Assembly (NCBI RefSeq): GCF_003312875.1
Contig: NZ_CP015163.1
Coordinates: forward strand, 558,001-622,000
DNA: 64,000 nt
Reading direction: 5' to 3'
DNA from: Amycolatopsis albispora
GTDB taxonomy: Bacteria > Actinomycetota > Actinomycetes > Mycobacteriales > Pseudonocardiaceae
Below are positions 31,565-39,010 of the stretch, piece by piece; the stretch's first letter is position 1; each line of letters starts with the position of its first letter. Below the pieces are notes generated by a model. The model searched no databases. It saw nothing but the letters and a program-made list of their open reading frames with translations, and was not told the origin of the DNA. The position numbers were made by a program, and so were the translations under genes.

Positions 31565-32254
31565 CCGGTGGGTGTGTGACGCGGCCACGCCGGTGGGGGA
31601 GCCCAGCAGCCGGACCGCGGCGGTCAGGCAGCCGGGGCACTCGGCCAGGTGGTTCTCGACGCGTCTGCTCGGACGGCACGACAACGCACCGCGAACCCAC
31701 GCGCTCAGCTGCTGCCTGGCCGGTGCGCAGTCCTCGGCGCGCGGCCGGGGTGCCTGCGTGCGGAGGTAGGCCTGGTGCAGTTCGTCGCGGGCCTGGTGCA
31801 CCAGTTCGGGAATGTCGGCGGGGGAGAGGCCGAGTACCGCGGCCAGGTCGCCGGCCGGTGCCGGGTCGAGGTCGAGGTGCCAGAGCGCCAGTCGTGAGCG
31901 GGGGCTGAGCTGCCGGAACACCGGGTCGGCGAGCTGGCTGTACCACCGGCGGACCACGGTTTCCTCCGGCGACGCCGTTTCCTCGCGCTCCGGCCTGCTC
32001 GCCAGGTGTCCCATGGTGACCACCAGGCTCGCGCGGAGGTCCTCCCGCGGACCGGCACCGCGGCGCAGCGCCGTCAGCACGCGGGTGAAGGCGTCCGAGA
32101 TCAGCTCGTGCACGCCGTCCGGGCCGACCAGCCAGCCGGCGGCGAGTTCGCGCGCGGGTTCGCTGTGCCGCTGGAACAACACGCCGTAGGCGATCAGGTT
32201 GCCCGCACGCACGGCGTCCAGCAACCAGGCGTCGGTCGGCTCCTCGGTGGACAA
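31553..32254 (-). CDS. ECF-like sigma factor with C-terminal zinc-finger segment
   Basis: A 233-residue protein. Residues about 8-80 resemble sigma-70 region 2 (DAVRAGNLIAYGVLFQRHSEPARELAAGWLVGPDGVHELISDAFTRVL). Residues about 105-160 resemble region 4 (FRQLSPRSRLALWHLDLDPAPAGDLAAVLGLSPADIPELVHQARDEL). The tail VENHLAECPGC with an upstream Cys is the HxxxCxxC zinc motif of anti-sigma (ZAS) proteins, so sensor and sigma may be one chain. A TTG start is used, with AGGAGG upstream. It lies downstream of another sigma gene. Confidence 0.75.
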   Translation of the reverse strand: MSTEEPTDAWLLDAVRAGNLIAYGVLFQRHSEPARELAAGWLVGPDGVHELISDAFTRVLTALRRGAGPREDLRASLVVTMGHLASRPEREETASPEETVVRRWYSQLADPVFRQLSPRSRLALWHLDLDPAPAGDLAAVLGLSPADIPELVHQARDELHQAYLRTQAPRPRAEDCAPARQQLSAWVRGALSCRPSRRVENHLAECPGCLTAAVRLLGSPTGVAASHTHRTTS

Positions 32255-32347
32255 CGTGGTGACCTCCTCGACGGGGACGTGGCTTCACCGGTGTTACGCG
32301 GCCACGGCGGACGTCCGTCGGTCGAATTCGGAGGTTTTTCGCGCGGG

Positions 32348-33328
32348 TCAGCCCAGGGGTGCGGGCAGTGACGGAATCGGCAGGTCTTCGAGCACGCCGG
32401 CCGTCGGCACCTGCTCCTCCACGGACTCCACCGATGCCACGGATGGCACCGATTCCACGGATTCGGGCAGCACCTCGGGCAGCGGCGGTAGTTCAGTGGG
32501 GACGAGTCCGGTGATACCGGCCGGGACCTGCGGCTCGACCTCCGGCGCGGGCGGCGCCTCGGGCGCGGGCTGGGCAGGTCGAACGGGCTCGGGCGCCCGG
32601 GGCGCCGGAGTGTTCGCCGCGGGGCGCGGCTCGACCGGTGCTTCGGTGCTCACCTCGCCCGGCGGACCGGGCTGGACCGCGGGCGGTTCGACCGGGGCGC
32701 CCGCGACGAGCACCACCAGCCCGGCCGCACCCAGCACCACGCCGCCCACCGCCGGGGTGATCGCGCCGCCGCTGCCGTGGGCGGCGGGATGGCGTACCCA
32801 CCGCCACCCCAGCACCGCGACCGCCGCCAGCGACGAGGTCAGCAGCACACGCAGCGCGCGGCGGCCCCTGGCCAGCAGCGATTCGGCGGTCCGGTAGCTC
32901 ACGCCCATCGACTCGGCGGCCGCGGTGACGTCCAGTCCGTCGGCACGCAGCCGCAGCACCTGGGCCTGCCGGTCGGGCAGCGTGTCGAGGTGCCCGGCGA
33001 GCCACGACGCCTCGGCGCGGTCGCAGATGCGCTGCTCACAGGACTCCGCCGCGGTTTCCACGTCGGCACGCAGCCACCGGCGGCGTTCCCTGGCCGCGTC
33101 CCGGGTGACGTCGGCACACAGGCGCACGGTCACCGTGGTGAGCCAGGCGGGCAGCCGGTCGGGGTCGAGGCCGGGGCGCTCGGCGGCCCGGAGCACGGCC
33201 TCGGAGACCACGTCCTCGGCGTCCTGCTCGCTGGGAGTCCGCCGCCGGGCGATCCGCAGCAGCCGGTCACGGTGTGCGTCCACCACACCCCACCAGGTGC
33301 GGTCGATGGTCTCGACGGGCGTCGCCAT
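32348..33328 (-). CDS. ECF sigma factor with membrane and Pro-rich C-terminal extension
   Basis: A 326-residue sigma factor. Region 2 (DAHRDRLLRIARRRTPSEQDAEDVVSEAVLRAAE) and region 4 (LDTLPDRQAQVLRLRADGLDVTAAAESMGVSYRTAESLLARGRRALR) fill the first ~160 residues. Two hydrophobic segments follow (LLTSSLAAVAVLGWRW and AVGGVVLGAAGLVVLVAGA), then a ~110-residue Pro/Glu-rich tail. It looks membrane-tethered with an extracytoplasmic tail. ATG 33328 is preferred over 33337. Confidence 0.85.
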   Translation of the reverse strand: MATPVETIDRTWWGVVDAHRDRLLRIARRRTPSEQDAEDVVSEAVLRAAERPGLDPDRLPAWLTTVTVRLCADVTRDAARERRRWLRADVETAAESCEQRICDRAEASWLAGHLDTLPDRQAQVLRLRADGLDVTAAAESMGVSYRTAESLLARGRRALRVLLTSSLAAVAVLGWRWVRHPAAHGSGGAITPAVGGVVLGAAGLVVLVAGAPVEPPAVQPGPPGEVSTEAPVEPRPAANTPAPRAPEPVRPAQPAPEAPPAPEVEPQVPAGITGLVPTELPPLPEVLPESVESVPSVASVESVEEQVPTAGVLEDLPIPSLPAPLG

Positions 33329-33376
33329 GCACCGCACGGTAACCGTTCGACCCGCCTGACGGGAACGTCACGGTTG

Positions 33377-34285
33377 TTACAGGTGCGCCGAGTAGAAGGC
33401 GGCGAGGCGGGTGACGGCGGCGTCGACGTACTCGGGTTCGTCGTACATCTCGTAGTGCCCGGCGCCCTCGATGACCATCAGATCGACCGGGTTGGGCGCC
33501 AGTTCCCACAGCCGCATCCCGGATTCGTAGGAGCCGGTGTTGCCGAGGCGCCCGGCGAGAATGACCTGCAACGGCTGCGTCATCAGCGGATCGACCAGGT
33601 GGTACGCGTCGTAGCCGAGGAGCAGTGCGTCCCCGCGCGCGAGGCGGCGGTTCGTCGAGCGTTCGTGCCCGCCGCGTTCGGTGCGGTAGTAGGTGATCGC
33701 CTGCGTTGTGTCGACATCGGACAGTCCGGCCGCGGCGGCTTCGGCGAGGGTGTCCGGCAGCCAGTTCACGCGGGTCAGCTCGCCGGTGCGGGTCTCGCCG
33801 AGGCGGGCGGCGGCCATCGCGTCGAGCGCGGCCACCGGGCCGTCCGGCTGGAAACCGCGGAACGAGGTGCCCATGTTGCCGGGCACCACCGTGCCGACCG
33901 CCTTGATGCGGTGGTCGGTGCGGGCGGTGTGCACCGCGTAACCGCCGCCGGCGCAGATGCCGAGCACGCCGATGCGTTCCGGGTCGATGCCGGGGAGCGT
34001 GCTGAGCGCGTCGATCGCGTAGGAGATGTCCTCGCCGCGGCGGTACGGGTCTTCGAGGTCGCGTGGCTCGCCGCCGCTCTGCCCCTGGTGGGCGGGGTCG
34101 AACACGAGCGCCGGGATGCCACGGGCGGCGAGCCGGGACGCGTAGTTCGCGCCGATCTGCTCCTTGACGCTGCTGCCCGGGGTGGACAGCACCACGGCCG
34201 GTGCGCCTTCGCGGTGGTCGTCCGGCAGGTGGAGGTCGGCCGCGAGCTGGATCGGCCCGCGCGGGATGGTGATGTGCTGAAGCAC
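33377..34285 (-). CDS. Alpha/beta hydrolase (dienelactone hydrolase-like, YcjY type)
   Basis: A 302-residue alpha/beta hydrolase. The nucleophile elbow is GICAGGGYA (a Cys, as in dienelactone hydrolases), with DPAHQGQSGG earlier and the base His in EGAGHYEMYDEPEYV near the end. GTG 34285 is chosen, with AAAGGGTG upstream; longer readings cross the divergent MarR gene. It is divergent from a MarR regulator across a palindromic operator and is its likely target. The substrate is unknown. Confidence 0.88.
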   Translation of the reverse strand: MLQHITIPRGPIQLAADLHLPDDHREGAPAVVLSTPGSSVKEQIGANYASRLAARGIPALVFDPAHQGQSGGEPRDLEDPYRRGEDISYAIDALSTLPGIDPERIGVLGICAGGGYAVHTARTDHRIKAVGTVVPGNMGTSFRGFQPDGPVAALDAMAAARLGETRTGELTRVNWLPDTLAEAAAAGLSDVDTTQAITYYRTERGGHERSTNRRLARGDALLLGYDAYHLVDPLMTQPLQVILAGRLGNTGSYESGMRLWELAPNPVDLMVIEGAGHYEMYDEPEYVDAAVTRLAAFYSAHL

Positions 34286-34334
34286 CTGACGGCACCCTTT
34301 CGCGTAAGGTTGTCCCACTTCGAGATGAGCGTTA

Positions 34335-34364
34335 GTACGAGACTGAACTAGTTCAGGACTGTAC
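34335..34364. promoter_or_regulatory. MarR operator candidate
   Basis: The 14-bp perfect palindrome CTGAACTAGTTCAG (34343-34356) is flanked symmetrically by GTAC on both sides (34335-34338 and 34361-34364). It lies between the divergent hydrolase and MarR genes. Confidence 0.7.
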
Positions 34365-34384
34365 CACTTTAGGGAGGGGTGCGG

Positions 34385-34804
34385 GTGCCGGTCGACGCCG
34401 CCCAGCTGTGGACGCTGAACCACCGCCTGCTGACCGTCGTGCTGGACGCGTGCAGCGGGGAACTGGCCGAACTCGGGCTCGAGACGAAGGAGTTCTTCGT
34501 GCTCGCCGAGGTGGGCGCGTCGCCGTACCCGGCCGAGCTGGCCGCGACGCTGATGATCCCGAAGGCGAGCGTGACGGTCTACGTGCGCAACCTCGTCGCC
34601 AAGGGGTTCATGCGCCGCGAGATCGACGACGCGGACCTGCGGCGGCATCGGCTCGTGCTGACCGCCGAGGGCGAGGCGGCGCGGGACCGGGCCCTCGCCG
34701 CGCTCGCCGCGGAGTTCGATCGGCGGCTGGCGAGGATCCCGGCGCGCGACCGCGGCGAGCTGCAGCGGATTCTGCTGGCCCTGCTGGAAGAACCGTCAGC
34801 CTGA
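34385..34804 (+). CDS. MarR-family regulator
   Basis: A 139-residue winged-helix regulator: LGLETKEFFVLAEVGASPYPAELAATLMIPKASVTVYVRNLVAKGFMRREIDDADLRRHRLVLTAEG contains the recognition helix and the DxRxxxxxLT wing. The GTG at 34385 has GGGAGG seven bases upstream; GTG 34379 is the alternative. It probably represses the divergent hydrolase and itself. Its 3' end overlaps the convergent acr3 gene by 9 bp. Confidence 0.9.
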   Translation: MPVDAAQLWTLNHRLLTVVLDACSGELAELGLETKEFFVLAEVGASPYPAELAATLMIPKASVTVYVRNLVAKGFMRREIDDADLRRHRLVLTAEGEAARDRALAALAAEFDRRLARIPARDRGELQRILLALLEEPSA

Positions 34805-35860
34805 CGTCGCCGCCCAGCGTTTGCGCAGCCAGAGGCTGACGTAGACGAGGGCGACGAGCACGGGTACCTCGATGAGCGGGCCGACCACCCCGGCCAGCGC
34901 CTGTCCGGAAGTGACGCCGAAAACCCCGATGGCCACCGCGATGGCGAGTTCGAAGTTGTTGCCGGCCGCGGTGAACGCGAGCGTGGTGGTGCGCTCGTAG
35001 GTCAGCCCGGCGGCCTTGCCCATGGCGTACGAACCGGCCCACATCACGGCGAAGTAGACCAGCAGCGGCAGTGCGATGCGGGCGACGTCGAGTGGCTGCG
35101 AGGTGATGGTTTCGCCTTGCAGGGCGAACAAAACGACGATGGTGAACAACAGGCCGTACAGGGCGATCGGGCCGATGCGGGGCAGGAACCGTTCCTCGTA
35201 CCAGGTGCGGCCCTTGGCCTTCTCGCCGAAGCGGCGGGTCAGGTAACCGGCCGCCAGCGGAATGCCGAGGAAGACCACCACGTTGAGCACGATCTCCCAG
35301 AAGGAGAACGCGACGGCTTCGCTGTCCAGGCCGAGCCAGCCGGGCAGCAGGTCCAGGTAGAACCAGCCGAGCACGCCGAACATCAGCACCTGGAACACCG
35401 AGTTCAGCGCGACCAGCACGGCGGCGGCCTCGCGGTCACCGCAGGCGAGGTCGTTCCAGATGATCACCATGGCGATGCAGCGCGCGAGCCCGACGATGAT
35501 CAGGCCGGTGCGGTACTCGGGCAGGTCGGGCAGCAGCAGCCAGGCCAGCGCGAACATCAGCGCGGGACCGATGAGCCAGTTCAGCACCAGTGAGAGCGCC
35601 AGCGTGCGGCGGTCGCGGGTGACCGTGTCGAGGCGGTCGTAGCGGACCTTGGCCAGCACCGGGTACATCATCAGCAGCAGCCCGAGCGCGATCGGCAGGG
35701 AGACGCTGCCGATCTTCACCGACTCCAGCACCCCTTGCAGACCGGGCAGGGCGCTGCCGAGCAGCAGCCCGGCGCCCATCGCGGCGATGATCCACACCGG
35801 CAGGAAACGGTCCAGAAAGGACAGTTCACGGAGGACGGCTGGCTCGGCGGGCGCGGTCAC
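34796..35860 (-). CDS. acr3: Arsenite efflux transporter ACR3
   Basis: A 354-residue, ten-helix arsenite exporter of the ACR3 (BART) family. The hallmark GLARCIAMVIIWNDLACGDREAAAVLVALNS carries the essential helix-4 Cys, and FTAAGNNFELAIAVAIGVFG is the second conserved block. The GTG start overlaps the arsR stop (GTGA), so translation is coupled. It exports As(III) made by the ArsC gene on the other side of arsR. Confidence 0.94.
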   Translation of the reverse strand: MTAPAEPAVLRELSFLDRFLPVWIIAAMGAGLLLGSALPGLQGVLESVKIGSVSLPIALGLLLMMYPVLAKVRYDRLDTVTRDRRTLALSLVLNWLIGPALMFALAWLLLPDLPEYRTGLIIVGLARCIAMVIIWNDLACGDREAAAVLVALNSVFQVLMFGVLGWFYLDLLPGWLGLDSEAVAFSFWEIVLNVVVFLGIPLAAGYLTRRFGEKAKGRTWYEERFLPRIGPIALYGLLFTIVVLFALQGETITSQPLDVARIALPLLVYFAVMWAGSYAMGKAAGLTYERTTTLAFTAAGNNFELAIAVAIGVFGVTSGQALAGVVGPLIEVPVLVALVYVSLWLRKRWAATSG

Positions 35861-36177
35861 GGGCAGGCCCGCTTGCGCTCGGTGTTGGCTTCGGCGGTGT
35901 CGGCCAGGTCGGTGAAGGTGGCGGCGAGCGTGCGCAGCACCTCGGGTCGCAGCGTGTAGTAGGTGTATCGGCCGCACGGCTCGGTGGTGACCAGCCCGGC
36001 TTCGCGCAGCAGCCGCAGGTGGTTGGACACGTTGGTCTGGCTCGCGCCCGTTTCCTCGACCAGGTGGGTGGTGCACAGGGTTTCGCGGGCGAGCAGGCCG
36101 AGGATCCGGGCACGCAGCGGGTCGGCCACCAGGCGCAGCAACTCCACCGGCAACACATCAGCGGGGACTGACATCAT
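35857..36177 (-). CDS. arsR: Arsenic-responsive repressor ArsR
   Basis: A 106-residue winged-helix repressor: VADPLRARILGLLARETLCTTHLVEETGASQTNVSNHLRLLREAGLVTTEPCGRYTYYTL. Cysteines at 35, 68 and 105 are the likely As(III) ligands. The classic ELCVCDL site is reduced to ETLCTTHL, so the site differs from E. coli ArsR. Operon with acr3, divergent from arsC. An ATCAG-N6-CTGAT repeat lies just upstream. Confidence 0.92.
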   Translation of the reverse strand: MMSVPADVLPVELLRLVADPLRARILGLLARETLCTTHLVEETGASQTNVSNHLRLLREAGLVTTEPCGRYTYYTLRPEVLRTLAATFTDLADTAEANTERKRACP

Positions 36178-36188
36178 GCGAGGATGGT

Positions 36189-36204
36189 ATCAGGCTAGAC
36201 TGAT
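36189..36204. promoter_or_regulatory. Candidate ArsR operator
   Basis: ATCAG-GCTAGA-CTGAT is an inverted repeat in the 82-bp region between divergent arsR and arsC, 12 bp from the arsR start. Confidence 0.55.
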
Positions 36205-36259
36205 CTCGCTGGCCGCCCCGCCGGGTTCGCCGGGGCCACCGACCGACGGAAGAGGAAGC

Positions 36260-36664
36260 ATGACCCCTGAGGTGCTCTTTGTCTGCGTGCACAACGCGGG
36301 CCGGTCGCAGCTGGCCGCCGCGCTGCTGCGGCACCACGCGCTGGGCCGGGTGGCGGTGCGCTCGGCCGGGTCCGAGCCCGCCGAGAAGGTCAATCCCGCG
36401 GCGGCGCAGGCGCTGGCCGAATGGGGGCTGGACATCACCGACGAGGTGCCGTCGAAACTGTCCACTCAGGACGTCGAGGCCTCGGACGTGGTGATCACCA
36501 TGGGCTGTGGGGACACCTGCCCGGTGTTCCCCGGCAAGCGCTACCTGGACTGGCAGCTCGACGACCCCGCCGGCCGATCGGTCGACGCGGTGCGCCCCAT
36601 CCGCGACGAGATCGACCGGCGGGTCCGTGCCCTGCTCGCCGAACTGCTCGACCCGGCGAGCTAG
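36260..36664 (+). CDS. arsC: Arsenate reductase (low-MW phosphatase fold, mycothiol/thioredoxin type)
   Basis: A 134-residue arsenate reductase. The P-loop is CVHNAGRS with the nucleophile Cys9, followed by SAGSEP and the MGCGDTCPVFPGKRYLDWQLDDPAG block with Cys83 and Cys87. It converts As(V) to As(III) for export by ACR3. A GAGGAAG site precedes the ATG. The TAG stop lies in the 6-bp target duplication of an IS481 element inserted immediately after it. Confidence 0.92.
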   Translation: MTPEVLFVCVHNAGRSQLAAALLRHHALGRVAVRSAGSEPAEKVNPAAAQALAEWGLDITDEVPSKLSTQDVEASDVVITMGCGDTCPVFPGKRYLDWQLDDPAGRSVDAVRPIRDEIDRRVRALLAELLDPAS

Positions 36665-36665
36665 G
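36660..36665. repeat. IS481 target-site duplication, left copy
   Basis: GCTAGG, identical to 37757-37762 on the other side of the element, matching the NCTAGN target of IS481. It contains the arsC stop codon TAG. Confidence 0.85.
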
Positions 36666-37756
36666 TGTACTGCCCCAGGAGGTTGCGAACGTGGGGACAC
36701 GTAGTCGGATGATCTTGGTATGAGGGAGGGCCTCCGGGTTCGGTGTGGATTGCGACATCTGCACCAAGCCCACGGAGGCCCTCGTGACCCACGCTAACGC
36801 ACCCTTGACCCCGGTAGGCAGGCTGCGCCTGGCTCGTTGTGTCGTGGACGATCAGTGGCCGCTGCGGCGGGCCGCGGAGCGGTTCCAGGTCTCGGTGTCC
36901 ACCGCGCGGCGGTGGGCTGGCCGATACCGCGCCGAGGGCGAGGCGGGCATGATCGACCGGTCCTCACGCCCGCATTCCAGCCCGCGCAGAACCCCGACGC
37001 GCACCGAGCGGCGGATCATCAAGGTCCGGGTGTTGCGGCGGTGGGGGCCGGCGCGGATCGCGTTCTTCCTGCGCCTGGTGCCTTCCACCGTGCATCGGGT
37101 ACTGGCCTGGCGCGGCTGGCCCATCTCGACCGGGTCACCGGCCGCCCGGTCCGCCGCTACGAGCGCGCCACCCCCGGGCGAGCTGGTGCACGTGGACATC
37201 AAGAAGCTGGGCAACATCCCCGACGGCGGCGGGCACCGGGTACTCGGGCGCGCCCACTCCCGGCGCAACGCCCGCGCCACCACCACCGAACGCCGCAACA
37301 ACCGGGCACCGATCGGCTACAGCTACCTGCACAACGCCCTCGACGACCACTCCCGGCTCGTCTACAGCGAAATCCTGCCCGACGAGAGGAAAGACACCGC
37401 GGTCGCGTTCTGGCTCCGCGCTCAGACCTTCTTCGCCGCCCACGGCATCACCGTCGAGCGGGTCCTGACCGATAACGGCTCCTGCTACACCTCCCGCGCC
37501 TGGCGCGACACCCTCGCCACTGCCGGCATCAGCCACAAACGCACCCGCCCCTACCGACCCCAGGCCAACGGCAAAGTCGAACGCTTCAACCGCACCCTGC
37601 TCGACGAATGGGCCTACGCCCGCCCCTACCAGTCAGAACAAGCACGACGCGACGCGTTCCCCGGCTGGCTACACACCTACAATCACCACCGCGGCCACAC
37701 CGCACTCGGCGGCCACCCACCCGCCAGCCGCGTTCCCAACCTCCCGGGGCAGTACA
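36666..37756 (+). mobile_element. IS481-family insertion sequence, complete
   Basis: A 1,091-bp element bounded by inverted repeats at 36666-36694 (TGTACTGCCCCAGGAGG...) and 37728-37756 (complement TGTACTGCCCCGGGAGG...), 26 of 29 positions matching. It is flanked by the 6-bp direct repeat GCTAGG, so it arrived by transposition and has not rearranged. It carries one transposase gene. It sits between arsC and a MITE-like palindrome. Confidence 0.92.
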
Positions 37757-37761
37757 GCTAG
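36784..37761 (+). CDS. IS481-family transposase
   Basis: A 325-residue DDE transposase with an N-terminal helix-turn-helix (NAPLTPVGRLRLARCVV to VSVSTARRWAGRYRAEG) and an rve/integrase core. The core contains LVHVDIKKLG (first Asp), LDDHSRL, VLTDNGSCYTS (second Asp) and KVERFNRTLLDEWAY (catalytic Glu). It appears intact. The reading frame runs through the right inverted repeat and stops at TAG 37759-37761, which belongs to the duplicated target rather than the element. GTG start. Confidence 0.93.
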   Translation: MTHANAPLTPVGRLRLARCVVDDQWPLRRAAERFQVSVSTARRWAGRYRAEGEAGMIDRSSRPHSSPRRTPTRTERRIIKVRVLRRWGPARIAFFLRLVPSTVHRVLAWRGWPISTGSPAARSAATSAPPPGELVHVDIKKLGNIPDGGGHRVLGRAHSRRNARATTTERRNNRAPIGYSYLHNALDDHSRLVYSEILPDERKDTAVAFWLRAQTFFAAHGITVERVLTDNGSCYTSRAWRDTLATAGISHKRTRPYRPQANGKVERFNRTLLDEWAYARPYQSEQARRDAFPGWLHTYNHHRGHTALGGHPPASRVPNLPGQYS

Positions 37762-37762
37762 G
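37757..37762. repeat. IS481 target-site duplication, right copy
   Basis: GCTAGG, identical to 36660-36665. It supplies the stop codon of the transposase and overlaps the left end of the MITE-like element. Confidence 0.85.
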
Positions 37763-37922
37763 GCGCGTTTCACCAGTCTTGTTCGCGCTCTTCGCGCCCA
37801 GGCGGCCCCTGGCGGCACCGGGCCTTCGGCCGAGTACGCCCAGTACGAGGCCGAACGCCCGGCACCGCCAGGAACCATCTGGATCACGAAGCCCATCGAA
37901 CAGACTCGTGAAACACGCCCTA
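37759..37922. mobile_element. MITE-like 164-bp foldback element with TA ends
   Basis: Terminal repeats of about 26 bp (TAGGGCGCGTTTCACC... and, on the complement, TAGGGCGTGTTTCACG...) differ by two substitutions and one indel. A second inner inverted repeat (37808-37831 with 37849-37872, 21 of 24 matching) surrounds a GTACGCCCAGTAC loop, so the whole element can fold into one long hairpin. The ends carry TA, as in elements moved by Tc1/IS630-type transposases. It has no coding capacity. It separates the convergent ars genes. Confidence 0.65.
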
Positions 37923-38987
37923 ACGAACCCCGGCCGTGGCCGGCGCGTCGCGGACGTGCGCGACCAGGGCTTCGGCGACGTGGGCGGCGTCGCGATGGGC
38001 GCCGCGCAGGGTGTTCGAGGCGAACGACCGCTGGAATTCCAAGCCGACGTAGACCAGGCCGGGATGGGTCATGGACAGGCCGCCGGTGTGCGGCGGCAGG
38101 CCGTCCCGCAGGGTGCCGAGCGGTTCGAGGTAGCCGAGGTCCGGGCGGTAGCCGGTGGCGAACAGCACGGTGTCGGCGTGCTCGCGCTCGCCGTCGGGCC
38201 AGACCACGTGACTGCCGTCGAAGGCGGTGAACATGTCCCGGCGGCGCAGGCGTCCGCCCTCGATCGCGGCGCGGTAGTCGCCGGTGTCCATCACCAGCGG
38301 GCCGCCCAGGTAGTGGACCAGCCACTGCGGCGGGAGCTGGTCGAACCCGGACTCGACGAGCCAGTGGTGGAGGTCATGGCCGTCCCGCCGTTGAGGCAGG
38401 AAGTTCACCGGCGCGCGGGTGGCGAGCGTGACGTCGGCCACCTCGGCCAACTCGTAGGCGACCTGCACACCGGAGTTGCCGCCACCGACCACCACGACGC
38501 GTTCTCCGTGGTGTGACTTGGGATTGCGGTAGTCGGCGACGTGCAGCAACTGCCCGGTGAAGCCGTCCTGCCCGGGTAGCTCGGGCCGATGCGGGTTGCC
38601 GAACGAACCGGTCGCGGCGACGACCCCGGCCGCCGGAATCTCCTCACCGGTGGTGGTGCGCACGAGGAACCCGCCCGAGGTGCTTTCGACCGCGGTCACC
38701 GTGGTGCTGGTGCGGAGGTCCGCGTCCACGGTTTCGGTGTAGCGGCGCAGGTAGGCCACGACCTCGTCGCGATGGGGGTAGCCGTCCGGTTCGCCGGGGA
38801 AGGGTCGGCCGGGCATGCCGCTGTACCGGGCGGGGGAGAACACGGTGAGGCTGTCGTAGTAGCCAGGCCACGAGCCGGTCGGCTCGGCGCCCGCTTCGAG
38901 CAGGATCGGCCGGATGCCGTGCTGGTTGAGCGCCCGCGCGGCGCACAGGCCGGACTGCCCGCCGCCGATGATCACCACGTCGTTCAT
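37920..38987 (-). CDS. ArsO-like flavin monooxygenase
   Basis: A 355-residue FAD/NADPH monooxygenase-type flavoprotein. It has VVIIGGGQSGLCAARALNQHGI (FAD dinucleotide fold), the block GSWPGYYDSLTVFSPARYSGMPGRPFPG, VVVVGGGNSGVQVAYELAE (second dinucleotide fold) and VLFATGYRPD. Proteins of this kind in ars loci are called ArsO. The ATG at 38987 has GGGAGGA upstream. Its stop TAG is made by the right end of the MITE-like element. The reaction is not established. Confidence 0.82.
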   Translation of the reverse strand: MNDVVIIGGGQSGLCAARALNQHGIRPILLEAGAEPTGSWPGYYDSLTVFSPARYSGMPGRPFPGEPDGYPHRDEVVAYLRRYTETVDADLRTSTTVTAVESTSGGFLVRTTTGEEIPAAGVVAATGSFGNPHRPELPGQDGFTGQLLHVADYRNPKSHHGERVVVVGGGNSGVQVAYELAEVADVTLATRAPVNFLPQRRDGHDLHHWLVESGFDQLPPQWLVHYLGGPLVMDTGDYRAAIEGGRLRRRDMFTAFDGSHVVWPDGEREHADTVLFATGYRPDLGYLEPLGTLRDGLPPHTGGLSMTHPGLVYVGLEFQRSFASNTLRGAHRDAAHVAEALVAHVRDAPATAGVR

Positions 38988-39010
38988 GGAGTCCTCCCGG
39001 AATGCCGTGG

